DNA of 64,000 bases from an uncultured Erythrobacter sp. (lineage in GTDB: Bacteria; Pseudomonadota; Alphaproteobacteria; Sphingomonadales; Sphingomonadaceae). Shown here piece after piece: positions 9,195-17,410 of the stretch. Under the pieces are notes generated by a model. That model was not told the DNA's origin and searched no databases. It worked only from the letters and a program-made list of their open reading frames with translations. The DNA lies in contig CANLVN010000001.1 in NCBI GenBank assembly GCA_947494705.1, positions 992,001 to 1,056,000 on the forward strand, given 5' to 3'. Numbering within the stretch: the stretch's first letter is position 1; the number at the start of each line of letters is the position of its first letter. The position numbers and the translations under genes were made by a program.

Positions 9195-10490
9195 TCAACG
9201 CCGGATCGCGAACACCCGCCTGTAGGTCAGGCAGCGCCACAACCACTCCAGCGGACCGTATCGGAACCGCTCCAGCCACGTTTTCGACCATGACAGCATG
9301 ATCCCCCACATCGCGAAGGTCAGCAGATATAGCTGCGGTCGGTTGAGTTCGCCGAACAGACCCAGCGCCCAGCCATGCATGATAAACAGCATGACGATCG
9401 AGGTGCCGAGGTAATTGGTGAAAGCCGCGCGCCCCGCCGCGCGGACCCGTTGCGCCAGCCACCCGGTCCAGCCGGGCGAATAGGCAACCAACAGCGCAGC
9501 AAGGCCCAGCACCATCGCAAGGCGCGGAAGCGGGCTCCAGCCGAGGAATGCCGCATTGCTCGCCCAGAACCCGAAATCAGCCGCCTTAACGACCAATCCG
9601 AGGCCAAAATGTGCGATCGCGCCTGCAATTACGCCGACCCATCCCCACACGATCATCTTGGAGCGCGTGAACGCACCGCTGAAAAAGCCGAAGCGGTACA
9701 GCGCCATGCCGATCAGCATCAGCGGAAAGGTTTCGAAGAAGAAGATCGCCGTATTGCTGATCGGCGAAGACCAGTCCTCGCTAAATCGATGCGCCACGAA
9801 GCCTGCATAATCGCCTGCAACCTTGAGCTGGGTGACCACGGCATCGCTGGCGAGCGCTGCGTCAACTCCGGCCTGGAACTCCGCGCGCTGGCCTTCCATG
9901 CCCTCGATCTCACCTATCGCGGTGTTCGCAATAAAATAGGGGATCGAGAAAAACGTATAGATCAGAGCGCCGAAGAAATACGCGATCAGGCCGGTCCAGA
10001 ATTGCGCCTTGGCTGTCCACCGCATCAGGCCGACGACAAGAAACCCGATCAGCGCATACATGGCGAGGATATCGCCAACCCAGATGAAGAAGAAATGGAT
10101 CAGGCCGAAGCACAGCAGGATGAACAGGCGCCACAGCTGCAACCTTCGTGTGCCGCCACGCTCCCAAGCGCGCTCCATGAACAGGTACATGCCCGCACCG
10201 AACAGGATCGTGAAGAGCCCGCGCATCTTGCCATCGACCAGCACGAATTGCGCGATCCACATCCAGCCACCCGGGTCGCCGGGATCGCCGATGAAGCCTT
10301 CGGGAAACAGATAGGCGTTAAACGGCTGGCCAAAGGCGATGATGTTCGCCGCAAGGATGCCCATCACCGCGATACCGCGAATGAAATCGAGGCTCTCTAT
10401 ACGCTCGGCCGCCGCTATCGGCGCATGCGTATGCGGCGTGTCGGGCGCGGCCTGCGCGTCTGCGGAGGCTGCGGCGGCGGCTTCATTCAT
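9195..10490 (-). CDS. DUF418 family membrane protein
   Basis: A 431-residue integral membrane protein. After a disordered Ala-rich N-terminus comes RIESLDFIRGIAVMGILAANI, the family's N-terminal motif, then about ten hydrophobic helices. The C-terminal half (TNYLGTSIVMLFIMHGWALGL, then FRYGPLEWLWRCLTYRR) matches the DUF418 domain as known from YeiB-like proteins. These are related to acyltransferase-3 membrane proteins; substrate unknown. It stands apart from bfd (about 125 bases) and from the SPOR gene upstream (84 bases). Confidence 0.85.
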   Translation of the reverse strand: MNEAAAAASADAQAAPDTPHTHAPIAAAERIESLDFIRGIAVMGILAANIIAFGQPFNAYLFPEGFIGDPGDPGGWMWIAQFVLVDGKMRGLFTILFGAGMYLFMERAWERGGTRRLQLWRLFILLCFGLIHFFFIWVGDILAMYALIGFLVVGLMRWTAKAQFWTGLIAYFFGALIYTFFSIPYFIANTAIGEIEGMEGQRAEFQAGVDAALASDAVVTQLKVAGDYAGFVAHRFSEDWSSPISNTAIFFFETFPLMLIGMALYRFGFFSGAFTRSKMIVWGWVGVIAGAIAHFGLGLVVKAADFGFWASNAAFLGWSPLPRLAMVLGLAALLVAYSPGWTGWLAQRVRAAGRAAFTNYLGTSIVMLFIMHGWALGLFGELNRPQLYLLTFAMWGIMLSWSKTWLERFRYGPLEWLWRCLTYRRVFAIRR

Positions 10491-10574
10491 GGGTGGTCCC
10501 CTGATCCCTGTCGGCCACTCTTGTAGCAGCCGACCGGATCGGGGAAAGCCGGTTTATCGAACCGGGCGCGTGGT

Positions 10575-11600
10575 TCAGCCCTGGTTCTTTACGATGCAGC
10601 CCTGCCCCTGACGCTTGAGCGTGTCGCAGGCGGATTGGGCGGCGGCGCGGCTGGTGAAGCCGACCGCGAGCAGGCGGGTCACATTGCCACCGGGAACGAG
10701 CTGCTTGCTCGTGCCGCGCAGCACGGGATTATTCGAAAGCTTGCCCCAAAGACGGTCGGCATTCCCGGCGACACCGAAAGCGCCGAGTTGCACGCCCCAA
10801 TCACCGGTAAGCGGTCGCGCGGCAGCGCTGGTGCTGGCACTGGCACTGGCACTGGCGCTGGCAGGGGTGGAAACCGGTTGCGGCGCAGGACGGGCTGCTA
10901 CCGGTGCGGGTGCAGGTGCCGGCGCAGGTGCGGGCGTTGCCGCTCGGGCAGGCAAAGGTGCGGGCTGCTGGGTTCCCAGGTCGAGCGCGGCCAGCTGCGC
11001 GGCGCGTTCCTGCTGGGACTGCGCTTCGAGTTGGCGGGCGAGCGATTGCGCCTGCTGGCGCTGCGTCATCGGCACATACTGATCCATCTGCGACAGCGCA
11101 GTGCCCGCCTGCGGGAGCCCGGCACCGTTCGCGAGCGTCAGGAGGGCATAGGCGCGCACCCAGTCCTTCTGCGCATAGTCGGCGTTGAAGTGAGCAAGGC
11201 CCAGAACATACTGCGCGCGCGGATCGCCGCGCTCCGCTGCATCGCGGATCAGTGGCATGGCGGTGGCCTGCTCACCCTGCTGGAAAAGCAACAGGCCGTA
11301 ATTGTCGGCAGCTTTCACATGACCCTTGGACGCGGCCTCCGCGTAAAGCTCGCGCGCGCGGGCGATGTCGGCTTCGACTCCGCGACCGAGGCGGTAGGCC
11401 TGCGCCAGGTTGAAGATCGCATCGGCATCGCCATTGGCCGCCGGACCACGCCATTCGGCGATCGCGGTGGAATAGTCACCTGCACTCCACGCATCGACGC
11501 CGGTCTTAACGTCGGCGGCCACCGGGCTTGCGAAAAATACCAGTGTAGCAGCGCCAATCGCGGTGCTCGCGCGCTTAACCAAGTTTGCGTTGTAAGCCAT
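10575..11600 (-). CDS. Periplasmic Sel1-repeat protein with C-terminal SPOR domain
   Basis: The start at 11600 (MAYNANLVKR) gives a clear signal peptide ending ASPVAA, so the mature protein is periplasmic; an upstream in-frame start would put an unlikely 31 residues ahead of it. Three to four Sel1/TPR-like repeats follow (AIFNLAQAYRLGRGV, AADNYGLLLFQQGE, AQYVLGLAHFNAD). Next is a low-complexity linker of alternating Pro-Ala and Ala-Ser, then a SPOR domain (WGVQLGAFG to the C-terminus). SPOR domains bind denuded peptidoglycan at division septa. It is divergent from parA, and another SPOR protein lies beyond parA. 341 residues. Confidence 0.85.
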   Translation of the reverse strand: MAYNANLVKRASTAIGAATLVFFASPVAADVKTGVDAWSAGDYSTAIAEWRGPAANGDADAIFNLAQAYRLGRGVEADIARARELYAEAASKGHVKAADNYGLLLFQQGEQATAMPLIRDAAERGDPRAQYVLGLAHFNADYAQKDWVRAYALLTLANGAGLPQAGTALSQMDQYVPMTQRQQAQSLARQLEAQSQQERAAQLAALDLGTQQPAPLPARAATPAPAPAPAPAPVAARPAPQPVSTPASASASASASTSAAARPLTGDWGVQLGAFGVAGNADRLWGKLSNNPVLRGTSKQLVPGGNVTRLLAVGFTSRAAAQSACDTLKRQGQGCIVKNQG

Positions 11601-11749
11601 GTGATCGAGCTCCTTCGCCCTGAAATCCTGAAGTCGTGAGCGTAAGTTAACCGAATAATGGTTAGCATTTCGTTGCCGACATACCCTCGGCAATGCCCGC
11701 CCCTGACCCCGACAAATGTCCGCGATGTCGAAAGCACGTGCTCTGCGGA

Positions 11750-11764
11750 TTAACCCAAAATTAG
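11750..11764. promoter_or_regulatory. Possible CtrA-type binding site upstream of parA
   Basis: TTAA-CCCAAAA-TTAG fits the alphaproteobacterial CtrA pattern TTAA-N7-TTAA with one mismatch. It lies 79 bases before the parA start, in the divergent intergenic region. A single near match can arise by chance. Confidence 0.3.
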
Positions 11765-11842
11765 GGGTAGTCTGCGAACACCGGTCTCAAGCAGTCGCAT
11801 TGGGGCGGCTCGACATGGTCACGAATTCAGGGGGACCGAGCG

Positions 11843-12574
11843 TTGCGTGTACTTGCTTTGGCATCGCAAAAAGGCGGATCGGGGAAAACAACCCTTTCCG
11901 GACATCTGGCCGTCCAGGCCCAGCGCGCAGGCGCAGGGCCGGTCGTCCTGATCGATATCGACCCGCAGGGCTCGCTCGCCGATTGGTGGAACGAGCGCGA
12001 AGCGGAATATCCGGCATTCGCGCAGACAACCGTCTCGCGCCTTGCCAACGACCTCGCGGTCCTGCGTCAGCAGGGCTTCAAGCTGGCTGTCATCGACACG
12101 CCGCCCGCGATCACGATGGCTATCCAGTCGGTGATTTCGGTCGCCGAACTGATCGTCGTTCCGACCCGACCTAGCCCGCACGACCTGCGCGCTGTCGGCG
12201 CAACGGTCGACCTTTGCGAGCGCGCCGGCAAGCCGCTGGTTTTCGTAGTCAACGCCGCGACGCCCAAGGCCAAGATTACGTCGGAAGCCGCTGTCGCGCT
12301 CTCGCAGCATGGCACGGTCGCTCCCATCACGCTTCACCACCGCACCGATTTCGCCGCCTCGATGATCGACGGGCGTACGGTCATGGAAGTCGACCCCGAA
12401 GGCCGCAGCGCCGCCGAGATGACGGCCCTGTGGAAGTATATTTCGGACCGACTCGAAAAGAATTTCCGTCGCACCGTCTTCGCCGCGCCCGGCACCGGGC
12501 ATGGCGCTGCGCATGCGCAGGCCAATGGCGTCAACCGTCCCGGCGGCGGCTTCGGTCGCCGCGTGGCAAACTAA
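11843..12574 (+). CDS. ParA/MinD-family partitioning ATPase
   Basis: A 243-residue deviant-Walker ATPase. The P-loop KGGSGKTT is at residues 10-17, with the first Lys diagnostic of ParA/MinD. DIDPQGS follows near residue 39 and a Walker B-like VIDTPPA near residue 87. The start is TTG 11843, supported by AGGGGGA seven bases ahead and by the fact that the conserved N-terminus begins here. The C-terminus is a Gly/Arg-rich tail. No ParB gene is beside it; the next gene, 15 bases on, has a ribbon-helix-helix-like end and is the likely partner. This chromosomal ParA may position an envelope or chromosome cargo rather than segregate a plasmid. Confidence 0.85.
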   Translation: MRVLALASQKGGSGKTTLSGHLAVQAQRAGAGPVVLIDIDPQGSLADWWNEREAEYPAFAQTTVSRLANDLAVLRQQGFKLAVIDTPPAITMAIQSVISVAELIVVPTRPSPHDLRAVGATVDLCERAGKPLVFVVNAATPKAKITSEAAVALSQHGTVAPITLHHRTDFAASMIDGRTVMEVDPEGRSAAEMTALWKYISDRLEKNFRRTVFAAPGTGHGAAHAQANGVNRPGGGFGRRVAN

Positions 12575-12589
12575 GGGAGCACCTGCGGC

Positions 12590-13168
12590 ATGTCCGAAGC
12601 CAGCTTTGCCTCGCTTGGACCGACCCTGCTCGCGCGTAAGGGCGGAGCCAAACCGGCCATGCGCCCGCAGCTCGCGCCGCTTCCCGGCGTCGTCCCGCCC
12701 GAAGCCGACCAGCTCGAGGATCTCGGCTGGAACGACCTTGGCCTCGACGATGACGACGCGACGGAAACCAACGACAACATCGTCTCGATCGTCCCGAACG
12801 CCGAAAAATCGGCAGAGCGCGAAAGCGTGGCCGATGCGATCGACGACCGTTCCGGCGAAAGCCCGGTCATCCATAGTCAGCAGCGCCGTCTGGCCGAACG
12901 TATCCTCACCGATAAAGCGCCCAAGGCCACCAAGCCGAAACGCTCCTCCGCACGGGCAACCCAGGCGGCATCGTCCTCCAGCGGTCGCCGCGCGGCCTTT
13001 ACTCTGCGACTCGACAGCGAGCGCCACCTCAAGCTGCGCCTCGCCGCGACCATTGAAGGCGTCAGCGCGCAGGCGCTGGTGACCGAGGCGCTCGACGCGT
13101 TGCTAGCCGAAATCGACGATCTCGATGCGCTCGCGGCCAATATGTCCGAGCACATGAAACGCAACTGA
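12590..13168 (+). CDS. Putative ParA partner with C-terminal ribbon-helix-helix-like region
   Basis: A 192-residue protein starting MSEASFASLGPTLLARKGGAKP after a GGGAGC ribosome site, 15 bases after parA. The N-terminal two thirds are hydrophilic and acidic and probably disordered. From about residue 132, GRRAAFTLRLDSERHLKLRLAA then GVSAQALVTEALDALL reads as a beta strand plus two helices, the layout of ribbon-helix-helix DNA-binding domains. By analogy with plasmid ParA/ParG or Omega pairs it could be the centromere-binding or adaptor partner, but the match is by eye only. Confidence 0.6.
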   Translation: MSEASFASLGPTLLARKGGAKPAMRPQLAPLPGVVPPEADQLEDLGWNDLGLDDDDATETNDNIVSIVPNAEKSAERESVADAIDDRSGESPVIHSQQRRLAERILTDKAPKATKPKRSSARATQAASSSSGRRAAFTLRLDSERHLKLRLAATIEGVSAQALVTEALDALLAEIDDLDALAANMSEHMKRN

Positions 13169-13238
13169 CGCACCGCAATCAAGCAAGCCAAGAACCGCCA
13201 AGACACAGATTATGATGGTTAATTTAGGGGAAATGCAC

Positions 13239-14615
13239 ATGGACCGCCGTACTCAGGGCAAACTCTCGGGCACCGCGCCGCGCATCGGCCTGTTCGTCAG
13301 CACCGCGCTTGCCGGTCTTGCGCTCGCAGGCTGTACCGCTTCCGCACCCGCAGCCGAAACCTCCTTTGCCAAGGCACAGTCCGCGCTCAGCGCAGGCAAG
13401 GCCGACAGCGCCATCGGCCATGCCGAGGCCGCCGTCCTCGCAGAACCTCGCAATGCGGGTTACCGTACGATGCTGGGCGCCGCCTATCTCGATGCGGGCC
13501 GGTTTGAATCCGCATCGCAGGCTTTCGCCGATGCGATCGAACTGGGCAGCGACGATTCGCGCACAATCCTGAGCTACGCGCTCGCCAAGATCGCGACCGG
13601 CAACAACCGCGCCGCGCTGGCACAGCTTGCCGCGAACGAAAACGCAATCGCACCGGCGGATCTGGGCCTCGCGCTGGCGCTGGCCGGAGAGCCTGAAAAG
13701 GGCGTCCACTATCTCGTCAACGACGTGCGTGCCGGCAATGGTGGGGCCAAGGCCCGCCAGAACCTCGCCTATGCCTATGCACTCGCCGGCAACTGGCGCG
13801 CCGCGCGCGTCATGGCCGCAGAAGACGTTCCCGCCGATCAGCTCGATGCGCGCCTGTCGCAATGGGCATCCATGGCACGTCCCGAAGATTACCAAGCCCG
13901 CGTGGCGCAGCTGCTTGGCGTGACACCCGTCGCCGATAGCGGCCAGCCGCAATATCTCGCCCTCGCGAACTTCCCGAGCCAGGCGACGATGGTCGCCGAA
14001 GCCCAGGCGCAGGCGGATGTTCCAGCCGAACCGAGCGAGAGCGAGGCCATGGCTTTCGGCATTCGCGATATCGACGTGGCCGCTTCGGCTGCTCCGGCAC
14101 CGGCGGCTTCGGCCACTCCGGCTCCGCGCGCTGTGCCCGCTGCTGCCGCTGCACCGGTCCGTTCGGGTCCGCGCTTCGTTTCGAACGCCATCGTCCAGGA
14201 CGTGCCCGTCACCAAGCGCCCGACGCGCGTTACGCCCGCACCGGCCCCGGCACCCGCACCTGTGCGCGCTGCCGCTCCCGCCAATCAGCAGCGCATGGCA
14301 ATCGCCACCGGCACCGCAGATACGCACCGTATCCAGCTGGGCAGCTTCGACACCCGCGATGTCGCGGAAGCGAAGTGGGACGAATTCACCAAGCGCTTCC
14401 CGCAGCTCAAGGGGCATGACCTGATCATCACCGAAGCACGCGTGAAGGGCCGCACCTACTACCGCGTCGCCGCCGCCGGCTTCGGCGCGCGCAGTGCGCG
14501 TTCGATGTGCAGCTCGGTCAAGTCCTCGGGTCGCGGCTGCTTCGCCTATTCGGCGGCCAACCCGCCCGCAGGCGCGGTCGACAACGGCGTACGCATCGCC
14601 GCCCGCACGCGCTAA
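13239..14615 (+). CDS. TPR lipoprotein with C-terminal SPOR domain
   Basis: A ribosome site AGGGGAA at 13226-13232 points to ATG 13239; upstream ATGs at 13212 and 13233 are in frame but badly spaced. A lipoprotein signal ends LALAGC, so the protein is probably lipid-anchored. TPR-like helical repeats follow (AEAAVLAEPRNAGYRTMLGAAYLDAGRFE, LAYAYALAGNWRAARV). A Pro/Ala-rich linker then leads to a SPOR domain starting HRIQLGSFDTRD and ending GRGCFAYS. It probably acts at the septal cell wall. It is co-oriented with parA and the RHH-like gene, and a strong terminator follows it. Confidence 0.85.
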   Translation: MDRRTQGKLSGTAPRIGLFVSTALAGLALAGCTASAPAAETSFAKAQSALSAGKADSAIGHAEAAVLAEPRNAGYRTMLGAAYLDAGRFESASQAFADAIELGSDDSRTILSYALAKIATGNNRAALAQLAANENAIAPADLGLALALAGEPEKGVHYLVNDVRAGNGGAKARQNLAYAYALAGNWRAARVMAAEDVPADQLDARLSQWASMARPEDYQARVAQLLGVTPVADSGQPQYLALANFPSQATMVAEAQAQADVPAEPSESEAMAFGIRDIDVAASAAPAPAASATPAPRAVPAAAAAPVRSGPRFVSNAIVQDVPVTKRPTRVTPAPAPAPAPVRAAAPANQQRMAIATGTADTHRIQLGSFDTRDVAEAKWDEFTKRFPQLKGHDLIITEARVKGRTYYRVAAAGFGARSARSMCSSVKSSGRGCFAYSAANPPAGAVDNGVRIAARTR

Positions 14616-14662
14616 CCGCAAACGAACTAACCCGCTCAACATTCTTGAGCTTCAGCGAGACT

Positions 14663-14697
14663 GCCCTCGGAGCCCCTGGCTCCGGGGGCGTTTTTTG
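14663..14697 (+). terminator. Strong intrinsic terminator after the SPOR lipoprotein gene
   Basis: GCCCTCGGAGCC, loop CCT, GGCTCCGGGGGC form a 12-bp stem with one G-T pair, followed by GTTTTTTG. It ends the parA-RHH-SPOR transcript. Confidence 0.88.
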
Positions 14698-14833
14698 TTT
14701 CAGGTTTCCGCGTTGTCAAAGCGCCCCGGACCTTGCGTCGTTCGCGATCGCTGCGGCAGATTTTCCTACAGCTCGCCTCGCGCCTAGAGCGTTGATTGCC
14801 GCTCCTTGAAATCGTCAGCCACCACCGCCCCCC

Positions 14834-15032
14834 CGAAAGTGACACTTTCGCCGCGCCAGAGTTACGGTTCTGCGCGCACAAGTGACATTATGCGCCAAAA
14901 GGTCACACTTTGGCCGCTCGACAGGTCTGGAAAGTCACATCCCCACCATGCGCAACCCGGCATTACACGAATTTATTCAAAGACTTGCGAAAGTTTGAGA
15001 GAATTCCAAAACACCCACTTCGGTGTTCCGCC
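14834..15032. repeat. Cluster of GTGACACTTT-like dyads, possible IS21-type end remnant
   Basis: Variants of one motif recur: CGAAAGTGACACTTTCG (perfect 8+1+8 palindrome, 14834-14850), then CAAGTGACATTATGCGCC, CCAAAAGGTCACACTTTGG, GAAAGTCACAT and GCCAAAAGGTCAGATC. Several copies of a GTGACA...TTGGCGC motif in both orientations are what the multiple-terminal-repeat ends of IS21-family elements look like. No transposase is left, and an operator cluster is the alternative reading. Confidence 0.4.
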
Positions 15033-15038
15033 AAAAGG

Positions 15039-16274
15039 TCAGATCTCGACCTGCACCCCGCCCTTGATGAGCGCCCTCACCCGGCCCTGCACGCCCTGTC
15101 GGTCGAACGGCGTGTTGTCGGCGGTCGCCTCCATCTTCGTGCGATCGACGAACCACGGCGCGTCGGGCTCGATCACCGCGACATCGGCCTCGCGGCCCGC
15201 TTCGAGGACACCCGCCGGAACGCCGAGCAGCGCAGCAGGCGTCGCCGCCAGCAGGTCGAAGGCGCGGCGCATGTCGATCACCTCCTCGCGCACGAGGTTC
15301 AGCACCATGGCCAGCAGCGTCTCCGCCCCCGCCATGCCCGGCGCCGCATCGGCAAAGGGCAGCCGCTTGTCCTCCGGACCGCGCGGGTCGTGCCCGCTCG
15401 CAATGACGTCCACCGTGCCATCGCCGATCGCAGCGCGCGCGGCCTGACGATCGGCTTCGCAGCGCAAGGGCGGCGAGAGGCGCGTGAACGTGCGGAAGTC
15501 GGCTGTCGCAAGGTCGGACAGCATGAAGTGCGCAGGGGTGATCCCGCAGGTCACCTTCACGCCCCGCCCCTTCACCGCGCGGATCAGATCAAAGCCCGCC
15601 TGGGTCGTCACCTGCCGGAAATGGACCCGCGCCCCGCTCATCTCGGCCAGCGCGATATCGCGAGCGAGCGCCAGCGTTTCGGCTTCGCTGGGTGCGCTCG
15701 GAAGGCCCAGACGGGTCGCGATCTCGCCTGCGGTCGCCGCCGCCTCTCCGGCAAGCCCGCCATCCTCGGGGTGGGCAACCACGACAAGGTCGAGCATCGC
15801 AGCATACTGAAGCAATCGCAGCATCACGCCGCTATCGGCGATCCAGCGCCGCCCGGTTGCAACGCCCCTCGCCCCGGCATCGCGCATCATCGCGATCTCG
15901 GCCAGTTCGACACCCTCAAGCCCGCGCGTCGCGGCGGCAAGCGGGTGGACCCACAGGTCCGGCTTACCCGACTTCGCCACGTAAGCGACGCGGCTGGGGT
16001 AATCGAGCGGCGGCGACTGGTCCGGCATCAGCGCCGCACGCGTGATCCCGCCAAAGTGAAAGGCGGGCTTGTCGACCGCGAAGACGCCGAAATCGACGAG
16101 GCCGGGCGCGACGAGCTTGCCAGAGGCATCAAGCACCTCGTCGCCCTCTTGAGCCGCGACATCGGGACCGACCGCGTCGATCAGTCCGTCGACGAGGCGT
16201 ATTGTCGCCTTGGTTACGCCACTCGGAGTGACGGTGTTGCCGCCGGTTATCGTAAGAGGCCGCGACTGCTTCAT
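15039..16274 (-). CDS. pyrC': Dihydroorotase-like protein PyrC', probably inactive, partner of PyrB
   Basis: A 411-residue amidohydrolase-fold protein of the dihydroorotase type. Active enzymes bind zinc through a D-x-H-x-H motif. Here the matching segment [15 protein letters not shown] reads Asp61-Phe-Gly63-Val-Phe65, so both histidines are gone. A second expected His is also altered (RVHFRQVTT instead of H-x-C-H-V-S-T). In pseudomonads an inactive homologue (pDHO, PyrX/PyrC') forms a dodecamer with aspartate transcarbamoylase and is needed for that enzyme's assembly. The gene overlaps pyrB by four bases (ATGA), which fits this role. An active dihydroorotase must be encoded elsewhere. Confidence 0.88.
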   Translation of the reverse strand: MKQSRPLTITGGNTVTPSGVTKATIRLVDGLIDAVGPDVAAQEGDEVLDASGKLVAPGLVDFGVFAVDKPAFHFGGITRAALMPDQSPPLDYPSRVAYVAKSGKPDLWVHPLAAATRGLEGVELAEIAMMRDAGARGVATGRRWIADSGVMLRLLQYAAMLDLVVVAHPEDGGLAGEAAATAGEIATRLGLPSAPSEAETLALARDIALAEMSGARVHFRQVTTQAGFDLIRAVKGRGVKVTCGITPAHFMLSDLATADFRTFTRLSPPLRCEADRQAARAAIGDGTVDVIASGHDPRGPEDKRLPFADAAPGMAGAETLLAMVLNLVREEVIDMRRAFDLLAATPAALLGVPAGVLEAGREADVAVIEPDAPWFVDRTKMEATADNTPFDRQGVQGRVRALIKGGVQVEI

Positions 16275-17287
16275 GACCAGCCCTCCACGCCCCTGCCGCT
16301 TCGCGTCAGCACGTCGAGGCAGGCCATGCGGATCGCGACGCCCATCTCGACCTGGCTGGTGATGATCGAGCGGTCGAGCATGTCGGCGACCTCGCTGTCG
16401 ATCTCGACCCCGCGGTTCATCGGCCCAGGATGCATGACGAGCGCATCCGGCGCGGCGCGGGCGAGGCGTTCCTTGGTAAGGCCGTAGAGGTGATGATACT
16501 CTCGTGCCGACGGGATGAACTGCCCCGCCATGCGCTCCGATTGCAGTCGCAGCATCATCACCACGTCGCTGCCCTCCAGCGCATCATCGAAATCGTGAAA
16601 TGCCTCTGCGCCCATCGCCTCGACGCCCTGGGGCATCAGCGCGGGCGGCGAGCAAAGCCGGACGCTCGCGCCCATCGCCTGAAGGCACAGGATGTTGGAC
16701 CGCGCAACGCGACTATGCAGGATGTCGCCACAGATCAGGATCGTGCGCCCGGTGAAGTCCTCGGTCTCCTCGCCGCGCCGCGCCAAGGCCTCACGCAACG
16801 CCAGCGCATCGAGCAATGCCTGCGTCGGATGCTCGTGCTGACCGTCCCCGGCATTGAGCACCGGGCAATCGACCTTGTCCGCGATCAGCTGCGTTGCCCC
16901 GCTCGAGGCGTGCCGGATCACGATCGCATCGGCGCGCATCGCGTTCAGCGTGATCGCGGTGTCGATCAGCGTCTCGCCCTTCTTCAGGCTCGACGTAGCC
17001 GCCGCCATGTTCACCACGTCCGCGCCCAACCGCTTGCCGGCGATCTCGAAGCTCAGCAGCGTTCGGGTCGAGTTCTCGAAGAACGCATTGATGATCGTGA
17101 GACCGCTGAGCAAATCGGAATGCTTGGTCCGCTGGCGGTTCAGCTCGACCCACTTGCCCGCCTGATCGAGCAGATAGAGGATCTCGTGCCGCTCCAGCTG
17201 GCCGATTCCGGTCAAATCGCGATGCGGAAAGGCGAGACGCCCGGCGGGAAAGCGCTCATTCGCGCCTGGAGGAGACGTCTGGTCCAT
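16271..17287 (-). CDS. pyrB: Aspartate carbamoyltransferase, catalytic subunit
   Basis: Second step of pyrimidine synthesis: carbamoyl phosphate plus aspartate gives carbamoyl aspartate. The phosphate-binding STRT motif is at residues 73-76 and HPTQALLD at 153-160; a late [16 protein letters not shown] segment is also typical. The start chosen at 17287 (MDQTSPPG) gives a normal-length protein of 338 residues; an in-frame ATG at 17350 would add 21. The stop overlaps the start of the inactive dihydroorotase gene. No regulatory subunit (pyrI) is present, as expected for the class that pairs with a dihydroorotase homologue. The gene is divergent from sppA. Confidence 0.95.
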   Translation of the reverse strand: MDQTSPPGANERFPAGRLAFPHRDLTGIGQLERHEILYLLDQAGKWVELNRQRTKHSDLLSGLTIINAFFENSTRTLLSFEIAGKRLGADVVNMAAATSSLKKGETLIDTAITLNAMRADAIVIRHASSGATQLIADKVDCPVLNAGDGQHEHPTQALLDALALREALARRGEETEDFTGRTILICGDILHSRVARSNILCLQAMGASVRLCSPPALMPQGVEAMGAEAFHDFDDALEGSDVVMMLRLQSERMAGQFIPSAREYHHLYGLTKERLARAAPDALVMHPGPMNRGVEIDSEVADMLDRSIITSQVEMGVAIRMACLDVLTRSGRGVEGWS

Positions 17288-17410
17288 CAAAGCCACGCCC
17301 TTAGTCGAAGCCTGTCCGTCGCTCAACCCATCCGCATGCGGGTTCCCCATAGATGTTTGCGAACAAAGTCCCTAGTTCAGGCGAAACGCAAAAGGGACAT
17401 CGGTAAAACA

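Larger units (their letters stand above)
14616..15038. other. Intergenic stretch with terminator and repeated dyads
   Basis: 423 bases between convergent genes. The first part holds the terminator at 14663-14697, and the right half carries the repeated GTGACA-type motifs listed separately. I see no credible gene here. Confidence 0.6.

Noticed and set aside
9375-10526. 383-codon plus-strand frame opposite the DUF418 gene
   Set aside because: Composition (Arg/Asp/His/Gln-rich, no hydrophobic core) is that of an antisense shadow of a membrane protein gene.
13224-14642. 472-codon minus-strand frame opposite the SPOR lipoprotein gene
   Set aside because: Shadow: Arg/Gly/Cys-rich, no ribosome site, and the plus-strand product has clear signal, TPR and SPOR parts.
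14910-16487. 525-codon plus-strand frame opposite the dihydroorotase-like gene
   Set aside because: Arg/His-rich shadow of a recognisable minus-strand protein.
16430-17410. Upstream open extension of the sppA frame
   Set aside because: It is antisense to pyrB, and the SppA membrane anchor begins right after ATG 17411; the frame is open only because of high GC.
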